Below, in pieces: positions 18,365 through 27,122 of a DNA stretch of 64,000 bases. Source of the DNA: Microbacterium hibisci (GTDB lineage Bacteria; Actinomycetota; Actinomycetes; Actinomycetales; Microbacteriaceae); the NCBI RefSeq assembly GCF_015278255.1, contig NZ_JADIJC010000009.1:1-64000 (forward strand), read 5' to 3'. The notes beneath the pieces are model-generated. The model was not told the origin of the DNA and ran no database searches. It worked only from the letters and a program-made list of their open reading frames with translations. Every line of letters begins with the position of its first letter. Position 1 is the first letter of the stretch. Both the position numbers and the translations under genes were made by a program.

Positions 18365-19480
18365 GTGAAGATCTCCCGCATCGCCCAGGTGGGCGCTGTC
18401 GCCGCTGTCGCGGCCCTCGCCCTCGCCGGCTGCGCCGCGAACGAGACCGCCGGCGGCACGACCACCGACGAAACCACGGCGGCATCGGACCTCTCCGGCG
18501 AGATCGCCGGCGGCGGCGCCTCGTCGCAGGAGGTCGCGGTCCAGGCCTGGACCGCCGGCTTCCAGACCGCGAACCCCGACGTGACGATCACGTACGACCC
18601 CTCGGGCTCCGGCGCGGGCCGCGAGTCTTTCCAGGCGGGCGCCTTCCCGTTCGCGGGCTCCGACCGTGCCTTCAAGATCGAGGAGATCGAGGCCGGTCCG
18701 TTCGACGCCTGCGTCGAGGGCACCGACATCATCGAGCTGCCGACCTACATCTCGCCGATCGCGATCATCTTCAACGTCGAGGGCGTGGACGCGCTCAACC
18801 TCGACGCGGCGACCACCGCGGGCCTGTTCGCGGGCACCATCACGAACTGGAACGACCCGGCGATCGCGGCGCTGAACCCCGACGCCACGCTCCCCGACCT
18901 GGCCGTCACGCCGGTGCACCGCGCCGACGACTCGGGCACCACCGAGAACTTCACCGACTACCTCTACCAGGCCGCCGGTGACGTCTGGACGAGCGAACCC
19001 GACGGCGTGTGGCCGCTCTCCAGCGGTGAGGCCGCACAGGGCACCTCGGGTGTCGTCTCGGCCGTCTCGGGCGGCAACGGCACCATCGGCTACGCCGACG
19101 CGTCGCGCGCCGCCGAGGAGGGCCTGTCGACCGCCGCCATCCAGGTCGGCGACGAGTTCGTCGAGTACTCGCCGGAGGCGGCCGCGGCCATCGTCGACGC
19201 CTCGCCCCTCGAGGACGGCCGCAGTGAGGGCGACCTCGCGATCGAGCTGCAGCGCACCTCGGAAGAGGCCGGCGTCTACCCGATCGTCCTCGTGAGCTAC
19301 ATGATCGCGTGCCAGGAGTACGCCGACGCTGCCGTCGCCCCGATCGTCAAGGGCTACCTGCAGTACGTCGCCAGCGCCGAGGGCCAGGACGCCGCAGCCG
19401 CCGCTGCCGGCAACGCGCCGATCTCCGACACCCTGCGCGAGCAGGTCAACGCGGCGATCGACCTGATCGTCGTCGAGTGA
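18365..19480 (+). CDS. pstS: Phosphate ABC transporter substrate-binding lipoprotein PstS
   Basis: A 371-aa extracytoplasmic phosphate receptor anchored by lipid. The signal peptide ends in the lipobox ALAGC with acylated Cys23. Phosphate-binding segments are visible: GGGASSQEVAV near residue 50, YDPSGSGAGRESF, GSDRAFK, and DDSGTTENFTDYL, which supplies ligand residues. Length is usual. First gene of pstSCAB, behind a PHO box. A very stable hairpin directly follows, probably protecting or enriching the pstS part of the message. Confidence 0.96.
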   Translation: MKISRIAQVGAVAAVAALALAGCAANETAGGTTTDETTAASDLSGEIAGGGASSQEVAVQAWTAGFQTANPDVTITYDPSGSGAGRESFQAGAFPFAGSDRAFKIEEIEAGPFDACVEGTDIIELPTYISPIAIIFNVEGVDALNLDAATTAGLFAGTITNWNDPAIAALNPDATLPDLAVTPVHRADDSGTTENFTDYLYQAAGDVWTSEPDGVWPLSSGEAAQGTSGVVSAVSGGNGTIGYADASRAAEEGLSTAAIQVGDEFVEYSPEAAAAIVDASPLEDGRSEGDLAIELQRTSEEAGVYPIVLVSYMIACQEYADAAVAPIVKGYLQYVASAEGQDAAAAAAGNAPISDTLREQVNAAIDLIVVE

Positions 19481-19486
19481 TTCTCC

Positions 19487-19522
19487 GATCCCCGGCTCGG
19501 TCTTCGGACCGAGCCGGGGATC
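19487..19522 (+). terminator. C(UUCG)G hairpin between pstS and pstC
   Basis: Perfect 16-bp stem (19487-19502 with 19507-19522) closed by the extra-stable C(UUCG)G tetraloop, with no T-tract. It lies in the 71-nt gap between pstS and pstC, so it more likely attenuates read-through or blocks 3' decay, leaving excess binding-protein mRNA, than fully terminates. Confidence 0.8.
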
Positions 19523-19551
19523 ACCCCTGATACCCGAACCAGAAGGACACC

Positions 19552-20496
19552 ATGACCACGACGACCGCCGCCCCAGCGGGCAAGGTCAAGCAGCGGCCGG
19601 GCGACCGCTGGTTCTCGGGCACCGCGCTCGGAGCCGGCGTGATGATCCTCGTCACGCTCGCCGCCGTCGCGATCTTCCTCATCATCCAGTCGATCCCGGG
19701 CATGACGGCGACCAGCGACACCGCCAGCATCCTGTCGGGGAACTTCTGGGAGTACGTGTGGCCGCTCGCGTTCGGCACCGTCTGGGCATCGTTCCTCGCG
19801 CTGCTCATGGCCGTACCGCTCGCGGTGGCCGTGGCGCTCTTCATCTCGCACTACGCGCCGCGCCGCCTCGCGCAGGGTCTCGGCTACATCGTCGACCTGC
19901 TGGCCGCGGTGCCGTCGGTCGTCTTCGGCCTGTGGGGCATCATGGTGCTCGCCCCCGCCGTGCAGCCCGTCTACGCGTGGCTCAACGCCAACATGGGCTG
20001 GTTCCCGCTCTTCGCCGGCACGGTCTCCAGTACCGGCCGCACCATCTTCACCGCGGCCATCGTCCTCGCCGTCATGGTCGTGCCGATCATCACGGCCATC
20101 TGCCGTGAGATCTTCCTGCAGACCCCGGTCCTCCACGAAGAGGCCGCCCTCGCGCTCGGCGCGACCCGCTGGGAGATGATCCGCATGGCGGTCTTCCCCT
20201 TCGGCCGCAGCGGCATCGTGTCGGCGTCGATGCTGGGCCTCGGCCGCGCGCTCGGCGAGACGATGGCCGTTGCCATGGTGCTCTCAGTCGCGAACGTCGT
20301 GACCTTCCAGCTCTTCACCTCTGAGAACCCCGGCACGATCCCCGCCAACATCGCCCTCACCTTCCCCGAGGCGTACGGCGTGAACGTCAACGTCCTCATC
20401 GCAACGGGCCTCATCCTCTTCATCGTCACCTTTGCGGTCAACGCCATCGCCCGATGGATCGTCAGCCGCCGCAAGGAATTCTCGGGAGCGAACTGA
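19552..20496 (+). CDS. pstC: Phosphate ABC transporter permease PstC
   Basis: A 314-aa inner-membrane permease with six transmembrane segments, the first at about residues 25-47 (ALGAGVMILVTLAAVAIFLI). The ABC-coupling EAA-type loop is EEAALALGATRWEMIRMAVF then PFGRSGI near residue 195. With PstA it forms the phosphate channel. A 71-nt hairpin-containing gap separates it from pstS; pstA follows after 1 nt. Confidence 0.95.
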   Translation: MTTTTAAPAGKVKQRPGDRWFSGTALGAGVMILVTLAAVAIFLIIQSIPGMTATSDTASILSGNFWEYVWPLAFGTVWASFLALLMAVPLAVAVALFISHYAPRRLAQGLGYIVDLLAAVPSVVFGLWGIMVLAPAVQPVYAWLNANMGWFPLFAGTVSSTGRTIFTAAIVLAVMVVPIITAICREIFLQTPVLHEEAALALGATRWEMIRMAVFPFGRSGIVSASMLGLGRALGETMAVAMVLSVANVVTFQLFTSENPGTIPANIALTFPEAYGVNVNVLIATGLILFIVTFAVNAIARWIVSRRKEFSGAN

Positions 20497-20497
20497 C

Positions 20498-21604
20498 ATG
20501 ACCGTGACGACCGCTCCCCCGCAGACGCCGCAGCAGGCGCCGGTCACCGAGACCCCGCGACTGACCAGCGGCCATCTCCCCGCCTGGTCGGTCTGGGCCA
20601 TCCTGGCCGGCAGCCTGGCGGTCAGCGCCGTGGCCTTCGCCGTGCTGGCGATGGGGTCCGGCGACGGCTTCAACCTCGCCGGCTGGGCCGTCGTGTCGGC
20701 CCTGGTGTATCTCGCGCTCATCTTCACCGTCTCGTCGCTCGTCGAAGGCCGCCGCAAGGGCGTCGACCGTCTGGTCACCGGCATCGTCACGATCGCCTTC
20801 CTCATCGCGATGGTGCCGCTGGTCTCGGTCGCGATCACCGTCGTCGTCAACGGCGTCGCGGGCCTTTCCGCCGAGTTCTTCTCGTCGTCGATGCGCAACG
20901 TCGTGGGCGAGGGCGGCGGCGCCCTCCACGCGATCGTCGGAACGCTGCTGATCACGCTGGCCGCGGCGATCATCTCCATCCCGATCGGCATCTTCACCGC
21001 GATCTACCTCGTCGAGTACGGCCGCGACGGCCGCCTGAGCCGCGCCATCACGTTCCTCGTGGACGTCATGACCGGCATCCCGTCGATCGTCGCCGGTCTG
21101 TTCGCCTACGCGCTGTTCGCACTCTTCCTCACCCCCGGCATCCGCATGGGCATCATGGGATCGGTGGCGCTCTCGGTGCTGATGATCCCGGTCGTCGTCC
21201 GCTCGACGGAGGAGATGCTGCGGCTCGTCCCGAACGAGCTGCGCGAGGCGTCGTACGCGCTGGGCGTTCCGAAGTGGCGCACGATCGGCAAGGTCGTCCT
21301 CCCGACGTCCGTCGCGGGCATCACGACGGGCGTCATGCTGTCGATCTCGCGCGTCATCGGCGAGACCGCCCCGCTGCTGCTCACCGCCGGCGTGGCCACG
21401 TCGATGAACTACAACCTGTTCGACGGCCGCATGATGACGCTCCCGGTCATGGCCTACTCGCAGTACATGAACCAGGGCATCCCGGCCCAGGCCTACATCG
21501 ACCGTGCGTGGGCGTGCGCCCTCGTCCTCATCGTCATCGTGATGCTCCTCAACCTCATCGCGCGCGTCGTCGCGAAGGTCTTCTCGCCGAAGCTCGGCCG
21601 CTGA
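20498..21604 (+). CDS. pstA: Phosphate ABC transporter permease PstA
   Basis: A 368-aa permease with an N-terminal hydrophobic extension (two extra helices around residues 28-80) before the usual six-helix core. The coupling loop is [20 protein letters not shown] near residue 250, followed by [12 protein letters not shown]. The ATG at 20498, 1 nt after the pstC stop, is preferred over an in-frame start 66 nt upstream that would sit inside pstC. Confidence 0.94.
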   Translation: MTVTTAPPQTPQQAPVTETPRLTSGHLPAWSVWAILAGSLAVSAVAFAVLAMGSGDGFNLAGWAVVSALVYLALIFTVSSLVEGRRKGVDRLVTGIVTIAFLIAMVPLVSVAITVVVNGVAGLSAEFFSSSMRNVVGEGGGALHAIVGTLLITLAAAIISIPIGIFTAIYLVEYGRDGRLSRAITFLVDVMTGIPSIVAGLFAYALFALFLTPGIRMGIMGSVALSVLMIPVVVRSTEEMLRLVPNELREASYALGVPKWRTIGKVVLPTSVAGITTGVMLSISRVIGETAPLLLTAGVATSMNYNLFDGRMMTLPVMAYSQYMNQGIPAQAYIDRAWACALVLIVIVMLLNLIARVVAKVFSPKLGR

Positions 21605-21638
21605 GCATCCCACTTACCCGAAAGCACTGACAAGAACC

Positions 21639-22418
21639 ATGTCCAAGAGCATCGAAGTCAACGACCTCAACGTCTACTACAGCGACTTCCTGGCCGTCGA
21701 GGGCGTCTCGCTCGACATCGAGCCGCGCAGCGTCACCGCGTTCATCGGCCCGTCCGGCTGCGGCAAGTCGACGTTCCTCCGCACCCTCAACCGCATGCAC
21801 GAGGTCATCCCGGGCGCCCGCGTCGAGGGCGAGGTGCTGCTCGACGGCAACGACCTCTACGGAGCCAACGTCGACCCGGTGCTCGTGCGGCGCCAGGTGG
21901 GCATGGTGTTCCAGCGCCCCAACCCGTTCCCCACGATGTCGATCAAGGAGAACGTCCTGGCGGGCGTGAAGCTCAACAACAAGAAGCTGTCGAAGTCCGA
22001 CTCGGATGCGCTCGTCGAGAAGTCGCTGCGTGGCGCCAACCTGTGGAACGAGGTGAAGGACCGCCTCGACAAGCCCGGTTCGGGTCTCTCCGGCGGTCAG
22101 CAGCAGCGCCTCTGCATCGCCCGCGCCATCGCGGTCTCGCCCGAGGTCATCCTCATGGACGAGCCGTGCTCGGCCCTCGACCCCATCTCGACCTACGCGA
22201 TCGAGGAGCTGATCGGCGAGCTCAAGAACGACTACACGGTCGTGATCGTCACGCACAACATGCAGCAGGCCTCGCGCGTGAGCGACAAGACGGCGTTCTT
22301 CAACATCGCGGGCACGGGCAAGCCCGGCAAGCTCATCGAGTACAACGAGACCAAGACGATCTTCACGACCCCGTCGGTCCAGGCCACCGAGGACTACGTC
22401 TCGGGCCGGTTCGGATAA
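21639..22418 (+). CDS. pstB: Phosphate ABC transporter ATP-binding protein PstB
   Basis: A 259-aa ATPase driving phosphate import. Walker [10 protein letters not shown] at about residue 38, Q-loop in [16 protein letters not shown] signature [16 protein letters not shown], Walker [14 protein letters not shown], and H-loop IVTHNMQQA. All catalytic motifs are intact and length is typical. Last gene of the operon, ending before a hairpin terminator. Confidence 0.97.
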   Translation: MSKSIEVNDLNVYYSDFLAVEGVSLDIEPRSVTAFIGPSGCGKSTFLRTLNRMHEVIPGARVEGEVLLDGNDLYGANVDPVLVRRQVGMVFQRPNPFPTMSIKENVLAGVKLNNKKLSKSDSDALVEKSLRGANLWNEVKDRLDKPGSGLSGGQQQRLCIARAIAVSPEVILMDEPCSALDPISTYAIEELIGELKNDYTVVIVTHNMQQASRVSDKTAFFNIAGTGKPGKLIEYNETKTIFTTPSVQATEDYVSGRFG

Positions 22419-22430
22419 GCCTCTGCGTCA

Positions 22431-22460
22431 CGAAGCCCTCGCCGTTCGGCGGGGGCTTCG
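22431..22460 (+). terminator. Terminator after pstB
   Basis: A 13-bp stem, CGAAGCCCTCGCC with GGCGGGGGCTTCG (one G-T pair), around a GTTC loop and followed by TCGTTCG. It lies between the convergent pstB and class IV aminotransferase genes and could act on both strands. Confidence 0.75.
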
Positions 22461-22475
22461 TCGTTCGCGGGCGGC

Positions 22476-23363
22476 TCAGTCCCGGGGACTGAGCAGATAC
22501 CGATTGAAGGATGCCGTCAGCTCGGCGTCCGCGCCGACCTCGACGCCGTCGATGGCCGTGATGGGCGCCGCCAGGCGGACGCTCGACACCAGCCACGCGG
22601 CATCCGCTTCCGCCAGCGCGCTCGTCGGGATCGTCGCGTACTCGGTCGGGAGCCCCTGCTCCTCCAAGTGCGCGAACAGGCTGAGCTGCGTCGTGCCGTG
22701 GAGGATGCCCCCGTTGGGGGCGGGGGTCACGAAGCGGCCGTCCATCCGCAGGATGAGCGAGGCGGTGGGCGCCTCCAGCACGAACCCGTCGGAGGTGACG
22801 AAGATGGCGTCGTCGGCGCCGCGGCGCTTGGCTTCGCGGATGGCGGCCATGTTGACCGCGTACGACAGCGTCTTCGCACCCAGCAGCAGCCAGGGCGCGG
22901 TGGCAGGCGTGTCGATCCCGTAGCCGCGGTCGAGCGTCACGACGCGGATGCCGCGCTCGCGCACCGCCGTGTTGTCGGCGGCGGCTGCGGCCGTGACCCA
23001 CGCGGTCGGCGCCGGGCCGTGCTCCACGCCGCGGCTGAGGATGAGCTTGATGACGCCCTCGCCCGTGGCCGGGGCGTGCTGCGCGGCGATCCGGATGGCT
23101 TCGCGCCACTGCTCGAGGTTCGGTGCCGGGAGGTCGCAGATCTCGGCGGAGTGGGCGAGCCGCTCCAGGTGCGCCTGCGTCTCCTGAGGGTGGCCGTCCA
23201 CGACGCCGATCGACTCGAAGATCCCGTCCCCGCGCTGGGTGCTGAGCTCGCCCACGCTGAGGGCGGGCGCCGACGGATCGATGACGCGGAACGTGTCTGC
23301 GAAGTCGGAGCGGGGATCATCGGATGCCGCGGGCTCGATCACGAGCGCGAAACGCCAGGCCAT
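22476..23363 (-). CDS. Class IV PLP-dependent aminotransferase / aminodeoxychorismate lyase-like
   Basis: A 295-aa fold-type IV PLP enzyme. The Schiff-base lysine lies in LLGAKTLSYAVNMAA near residue 165, and the downstream DDAIFVTSDGFVLEAPTAS block holds the cofactor phosphate-binding region. The family includes PabC (4-amino-4-deoxychorismate lyase, folate synthesis) and branched-chain or D-amino acid aminotransferases; PabC-like is the usual call at this length. The ATG at 23363 follows TAAGCT (23370-23375, minus strand) by 6 nt, so it is probably leaderless. Confidence 0.85.
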   Translation of the reverse strand: MAWRFALVIEPAASDDPRSDFADTFRVIDPSAPALSVGELSTQRGDGIFESIGVVDGHPQETQAHLERLAHSAEICDLPAPNLEQWREAIRIAAQHAPATGEGVIKLILSRGVEHGPAPTAWVTAAAAADNTAVRERGIRVVTLDRGYGIDTPATAPWLLLGAKTLSYAVNMAAIREAKRRGADDAIFVTSDGFVLEAPTASLILRMDGRFVTPAPNGGILHGTTQLSLFAHLEEQGLPTEYATIPTSALAEADAAWLVSSVRLAAPITAIDGVEVGADAELTASFNRYLLSPRD

Positions 23364-23420
23364 GCCCCGAGCTTAGGCGGTCGGGAATGCCCGCCCGCCC
23401 GACTCGGTTAGACTGTATCG

Positions 23421-23646
23421 GCCGGGCCGCAGTAACCCCGGGCTCCAACATTTGCCGCTTCGAGCGGCGCCGCGCCGAGAGGCGTTTCTGCGGCCCGGCA
23501 CTTTCATGCCCGGGCCCCGTCGGCCCGGCCGCGCGCGGCCCCGTCCCCTCCCCGCGAGTCGCACCCGAGCTACCGCGAGAATCCATCTGGAGGACGAGAC
23601 GCTGGTCGATACCCGCGGTCTCGTCCTCCAGATGGATTCTCGCGGT
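23421..23646 (+). ncRNA. Candidate structured non-coding RNA
   Basis: A gene-free 319-nt gap (23364-23682). TAGACT (23409-23414) on the plus strand would start a transcript near 23421. From there 12-bp arms (23421-23432 with 23488-23499) close a domain containing at least two small hairpins (GCCGC-TTCGA-GCGGC at 23454-23468, and CGCC/GGCG at about 23470-23484). The 29-bp hairpin at 23572-23646 would be the 3' end. The -10 matches other promoters here, but no clear -35 is visible. I do not recognise a known RNA family. A minus-strand origin or pure GC coincidence cannot be excluded. Confidence 0.35.
23572..23646. terminator. Very long perfect hairpin (29-bp stem)
   Basis: Arms 23572-23600 and 23618-23646 are perfectly complementary over 29 bp around a 17-nt loop; the right arm begins GTCTCGTCCTCCAGATGG. 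It follows the minus-strand gene ending at 23683 and could be its terminator, the 3' end of a plus-strand RNA, or a dispersed palindromic element. No T-tract is present. Confidence 0.65.
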
Positions 23647-23682
23647 GTGTCAAGCGGACTTGGCCGGACGGAGACGGATGCC

Positions 23683-24321
23683 TCAGGTGAGGGCGTCGCG
23701 GCGCCACAGGGCGGCGCAGGCCGAGAGGTCGGCCGCGTAGTCCGACAGGCGCAGCGCCCGCGTGGTGAAGGCGGACGCGCGCTCGGGCTCGGTGGGCTCG
23801 TAGTCGTCGGCGACGTGCGTCGCGCCCGCGGCCTGCACGCGACAGAACGCCGCTGCGCGGTCGAGTGCCACGGCGAAGTCGCCCTCGAACAGGCCGCGCA
23901 GGATCGTGTCGACGAGCGCCACGAGCTCCTCCGGTCCGGCGGGCGACGGGGCCCCGGCCACCACGTCGTCGACCGATGCGAGCTCGGCGCGCCCGCGCTC
24001 GTAGAGGAGCGCGGCCGTGCGCGGGTCGTCGTGGATCATGAGCTGCACGAGGTAGAGCCGCCACAGCGCGCCCGGCAGGGTCTTGGCCGGCGACCGCGAC
24101 CACAGCTCGGCGATGTCGTCGATGCCGTGCTCGTCGGTGAACGCCACAAGCCGGTCGACGATCACGCCGTCGGGGTCGGCGCGCACGCGCGCCAGCAGCG
24201 CGTGCGCCGTCGTGTGGGCGACGCGGGAGACCTCGGCCGGATCCTCGGCCGAGAACAGGCGGTCGAAGAGCTCCGCCGGGCGGCGGACGGGCTTGTGGAA
24301 CTCCCTGGACGAATCGCTCAT
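23683..24321 (-). CDS. Conserved hypothetical cytosolic protein
   Basis: A 212-aa soluble, mostly helical protein with no signal peptide or membrane segment. The start MSDSSREFHKPVRRPAELFD is preferred because TAGCCT (24329-24334, minus strand) lies 7 nt upstream. Recognisable stretches such as DIAELWSRSPAKTLPGALWR resemble a family common in Microbacteriaceae, but I cannot assign a function. It stands alone between the VOC gene and the long hairpin. Confidence 0.7.
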   Translation of the reverse strand: MSDSSREFHKPVRRPAELFDRLFSAEDPAEVSRVAHTTAHALLARVRADPDGVIVDRLVAFTDEHGIDDIAELWSRSPAKTLPGALWRLYLVQLMIHDDPRTAALLYERGRAELASVDDVVAGAPSPAGPEELVALVDTILRGLFEGDFAVALDRAAAFCRVQAAGATHVADDYEPTEPERASAFTTRALRLSDYAADLSACAALWRRDALT

Positions 24322-24402
24322 TCCGTCCAGGCTACCCGCCGACACGAGCACGGGCTCGCGCTGCATCGCGGCCACCCACGGCAGGCACATCGAGGGCCGC
24401 CC

Positions 24403-24810
24403 TCAGACCTGGTTGATTCGGATGTGGTTCCCCGCCGGGTCGCGGAACGCCGCGTCGCGCGGGCCCCAGCCCTGCTCCTTGGGCTCCTGCAGCACCTCGG
24501 CGCCGAAGGCGCGCAGCTTCTCGAACGTGGCGTCGAGGTCGCTGGTCGTGAACACGTAGGGCCCCGGGCCCGACCCCTTGACGACGAGGCGCTGCAGCGC
24601 CTCGCCGTCCTCCGGAGAGCGGCCGGCAGTCGGGTCGGACACCACGAGCGAAAGGCCGGGCTGACCGGGGAAGCCGAAGCTCACCCACCGGTGCCCGTCG
24701 TACGAGACGTCGTTCACGACCTCGAGGCCGAGGCCGTCGCGGTAGAACGGGATGGCGGCGTCGACGTCGTCGACGGTGATGGGGCTGTACGCCAGCGAGA
24801 TGTTCGTCAT
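24403..24810 (-). CDS. VOC (glyoxalase/bleomycin resistance) family protein
   Basis: A 135-aa single-chain vicinal-oxygen-chelate protein. It shows paired beta-alpha-beta-beta-beta modules: ITVDDVDAAIPFYRDGLGLE at the start and VFTTSDLDATFEKLRAFGAE near residue 85, ending in FRDPAGNHIRINQV. The family spans isomerases, dioxygenases and drug-sequestering proteins; the substrate is unknown. The ATG at 24810 follows TAGCGT (24818-24823, minus strand) by 7 nt; a GTG three codons upstream would overlap that hexamer. Confidence 0.82.
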   Translation of the reverse strand: MTNISLAYSPITVDDVDAAIPFYRDGLGLEVVNDVSYDGHRWVSFGFPGQPGLSLVVSDPTAGRSPEDGEALQRLVVKGSGPGPYVFTTSDLDATFEKLRAFGAEVLQEPKEQGWGPRDAAFRDPAGNHIRINQV

Positions 24811-24903
24811 GTCGGCCACGCTACGGCGACTTCGAGACGGCCGCTTCTCCGATCCTGCTCGGCTGGGAGCCCACTCTCGCGCCGCCCGTCGGACCGTCCG
24901 CCG

Positions 24904-25311
24904 TCAGGCGTACCGAGTGGGCCGCGTGAGGATCTTCGCGACGCACAGCGGCATCGCCTCCGCCGCGTCATGCGGCCGCGACCGGTACGAGCTCGGCGTC
25001 TCCCCCACGATCTCGGTGAACGTCGAGCTGAACGAGCCCAGCGAGGTCGCTCCGACGGCGGTGCAGGCATCCGTCACCGTCGCGCCTTCGCGCAGCAGCG
25101 CCATGGCTCGCTCGATGCGCCGGGTCATGAGGTACGCGTAGGGCGTCTCGCCGTACGCGGCCTTGAACTCGCGCGAGAAGTGGGCCGGCGACATCAGGGC
25201 CTTCGCGGCCATCGTGGGCACGTCGAGCGGCTCGGCGTAGTCGCGGTCCATCAGGTCGCGGGCACGGCGGAGGTGCGCGAGAGTCTGGACGGTCTGCGGG
25301 ACGGATGCCAC
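24904..25311 (-). CDS. AraC-family transcriptional regulator (DNA-binding domain only)
   Basis: A 135-aa protein made almost entirely of the two helix-turn-helix AraC domain: VPTMAAKALMSPAHFSREFK for the first HTH and TDACTAVGATSLGSFSSTFT for the second, followed by GETPSSYR. There is no sensor domain. The GTG at 25311 follows TAGCGT (25318-25323, minus strand) by 6 nt, so it is probably leaderless. The adjacent VOC gene is a likely target because such AraC-VOC pairs are common; the two genes have separate promoters. Confidence 0.82.
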   Translation of the reverse strand: MASVPQTVQTLAHLRRARDLMDRDYAEPLDVPTMAAKALMSPAHFSREFKAAYGETPYAYLMTRRIERAMALLREGATVTDACTAVGATSLGSFSSTFTEIVGETPSSYRSRPHDAAEAMPLCVAKILTRPTRYA

Positions 25312-25422
25312 GGCCTCACGCTACCGGCATCGCCGTTGTCGCGCCGGGGCGCCGGGGCACGGGGCCGCGCGGGGGCCCGCCGGTCCGCCGAGCGGCCGGC
25401 CGCGCGGTGGTGACCTCCGACG

Positions 25423-26487
25423 TCAGGCCGTGGGGATCTGGACGATCGGGTCGGACGTCGGCTCCCCGGTGGGCGAGCCGCCCTGCGGCTCCACCGTCAC
25501 CGCGATCACGTCGCCGGGCTCGACCGCGCCGTCGAGGAGCACCGTCGCCGCGCCGTCCTCGGCGTCGAACGTGCCTGCCGACACGGCCGCACCGTCGCGC
25601 ACGAACCACGTCTCGAAGCTCTGGTCGTCGGCGAGCGCCGGCAGACCCTGCGACACGAGCACCGCCTCGCCGACGGACTCCGACCAGTGCGCGGTCGCCG
25701 TGCCGCCGTCGACGACCTCGACCGTCGCCGACTGGGCGTCGGGGGCCGATTCGATCTCGTCGAGGGCGACGACCGCCGGCGGCCGATGGAGATAGTCGTT
25801 GATGAGGGCGGCGCCCAGTCCGAGTGCGACCAGGAGCACCATCGACGCGGCCAGCGCGAGGATCCCGCGCGTCCAGTTGCGCCGAGACACCGCCTGCAGC
25901 GTGGTCGTGGTGAGCGGAGGCTCGGCCCCGCCCCGGTCGCCCGCCGTCCTGTCCAGGACCGTGGTGTCGGCCACCGGCTCGGCGTGGGTCGCGTCGACGT
26001 CGGGCTCAACCGGCTCACGCAGATCATCAGGCTCGAAACCGGCCGTCGCGGCATCTGCCGGCGGCGCAATGGGGGCGAACTCAGCGCCGGTCGGACCCGC
26101 GCCCGGCTCCGCTGCGGGGTCGGCGAGCACGGTCGCGTCGGCCTCCGCTGCGTCCGCAGGCGCGGCGTCAGGCGTCGGGAACTCGGCGGGCGAGGTCCAC
26201 CGGTCCACGGGCGCCGCGGCGGCGGCGACGGCGGCGACGGCGGCGTCCATCGCGGGCAGCTGGGGCGTGGTGGCGACCCGCGAGAGCAGCGTCGAGCGCA
26301 GCTTCAGAGGGGGCAGCGCGTCGGAGACGGTGTCGGCGAGCGCCGCGACGGTCGCGGCATCCGTCATCACCCGGCTCTCCCATTCCGGGTGCTCGCGGCG
26401 CGCACGATCGAAAGCGAGCCGGTCTGCGGGCGACAGCGCGTTCAGCGCGGCGCCGGCTGCCAGCTCGGCGAACTCCTTCTCGTCCAT
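25423..26487 (-). CDS. rskA: Anti-sigma-K factor RskA
   Basis: A 354-aa single-pass membrane anti-sigma factor that holds SigK inactive. The cytosolic N-terminus has the anti-sigma motif region FAELAAGAALNALSPADRLA at residues 6-25. A long acidic Ala/Pro-rich linker follows, then the helix ILALAASMVLLVALGLGAAL near residue 215. The extracytoplasmic RskA domain includes FETWFVRDGAAVSAGTF. The linker is longer than in mycobacterial RskA. Its ATG shares one base with the sigK stop (TGATG), so the pair is translationally coupled. Confidence 0.9.
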   Translation of the reverse strand: MDEKEFAELAAGAALNALSPADRLAFDRARREHPEWESRVMTDAATVAALADTVSDALPPLKLRSTLLSRVATTPQLPAMDAAVAAVAAAAAPVDRWTSPAEFPTPDAAPADAAEADATVLADPAAEPGAGPTGAEFAPIAPPADAATAGFEPDDLREPVEPDVDATHAEPVADTTVLDRTAGDRGGAEPPLTTTTLQAVSRRNWTRGILALAASMVLLVALGLGAALINDYLHRPPAVVALDEIESAPDAQSATVEVVDGGTATAHWSESVGEAVLVSQGLPALADDQSFETWFVRDGAAVSAGTFDAEDGAATVLLDGAVEPGDVIAVTVEPQGGSPTGEPTSDPIVQIPTA

Positions 26488-27089
26488 CACGCGGTCACCC
26501 CCAGTTCGGCTCTCAGACGGGACAGCCCGTCCCGCATCCTCGTCTTGATCGTGCCCAGCGGAGCGCCGACCAGGGCCGCGATCTCGCTCTGACTGTATCC
26601 CCCGTAATACGCGAGGGTCAGCGCCTCCCGCTGGACGTCGGGCAGCGCCGCCAGTGCGGTCGCGACCCTCTGGCCCTCGATGCGCAGCTCGGCCTGTTCT
26701 GCGACTCCGTCGTGGGCGACATCGAGGTCGCGGAAGCCCGCCCGCACATCGCGATCGCTGCTCGCCTGCGACGACCGCACGCGGTCGACGGCCCGGCGAT
26801 GCGCGATCGTGAGCACCCACGACCTCCCCTGCCCTCTGTTCGGAGCGAACCGCGCGGCGGATTGCCACACCTCGAGGAAGACCTCCTGCAGCACCTCTTC
26901 GCTCTGCGCGCGGTCGACGAGCACGCGCAGGATGAGGCCGAAGACGCGGGGCGAGAGCAGGTCGTAGACGCGCGCGAACGCCGCCTGATCCGCCTGCGCG
27001 ACGCGCAGCAGCAGCTCGCCCACGCGGTCGACGGGTTCGGTGCCGTCCTCCGGCACGTCGATTCCGTCGATCACCACATCCACCAGCAT
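26487..27089 (-). CDS. sigK: ECF sigma factor SigK
   Basis: A 200-aa extracytoplasmic-function sigma factor. Region 2 (DQAAFARVYDLLSPRVFGLI, EEVLQEVFLEVWQSAARF) would bind the -10, and region 4 (LAYYGGYSQSEIAALVGAPL, GTIKTRMRDGLSRLR) the -35. In mycobacteria SigK drives mpt70/mpt83 and dipZ and is held by RskA; the same genes cluster here. It lies 33 nt after dipZ with no obvious promoter of its own, so it is probably read from the dipZ promoter, creating positive feedback. Confidence 0.9.
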   Translation of the reverse strand: MLVDVVIDGIDVPEDGTEPVDRVGELLLRVAQADQAAFARVYDLLSPRVFGLILRVLVDRAQSEEVLQEVFLEVWQSAARFAPNRGQGRSWVLTIAHRRAVDRVRSSQASSDRDVRAGFRDLDVAHDGVAEQAELRIEGQRVATALAALPDVQREALTLAYYGGYSQSEIAALVGAPLGTIKTRMRDGLSRLRAELGVTA

Positions 27090-27122
27090 GCCCTACGCAC
27101 CTCCCCGTCACTCCGAGCCGCG

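Noticed and set aside
23452..25413. A 653-codon plus-strand open frame
   Set aside because: It is antisense to three well-supported minus-strand genes, is Arg/Ala/His-rich as expected for a GC-rich shadow frame, and has no recognisable domain.
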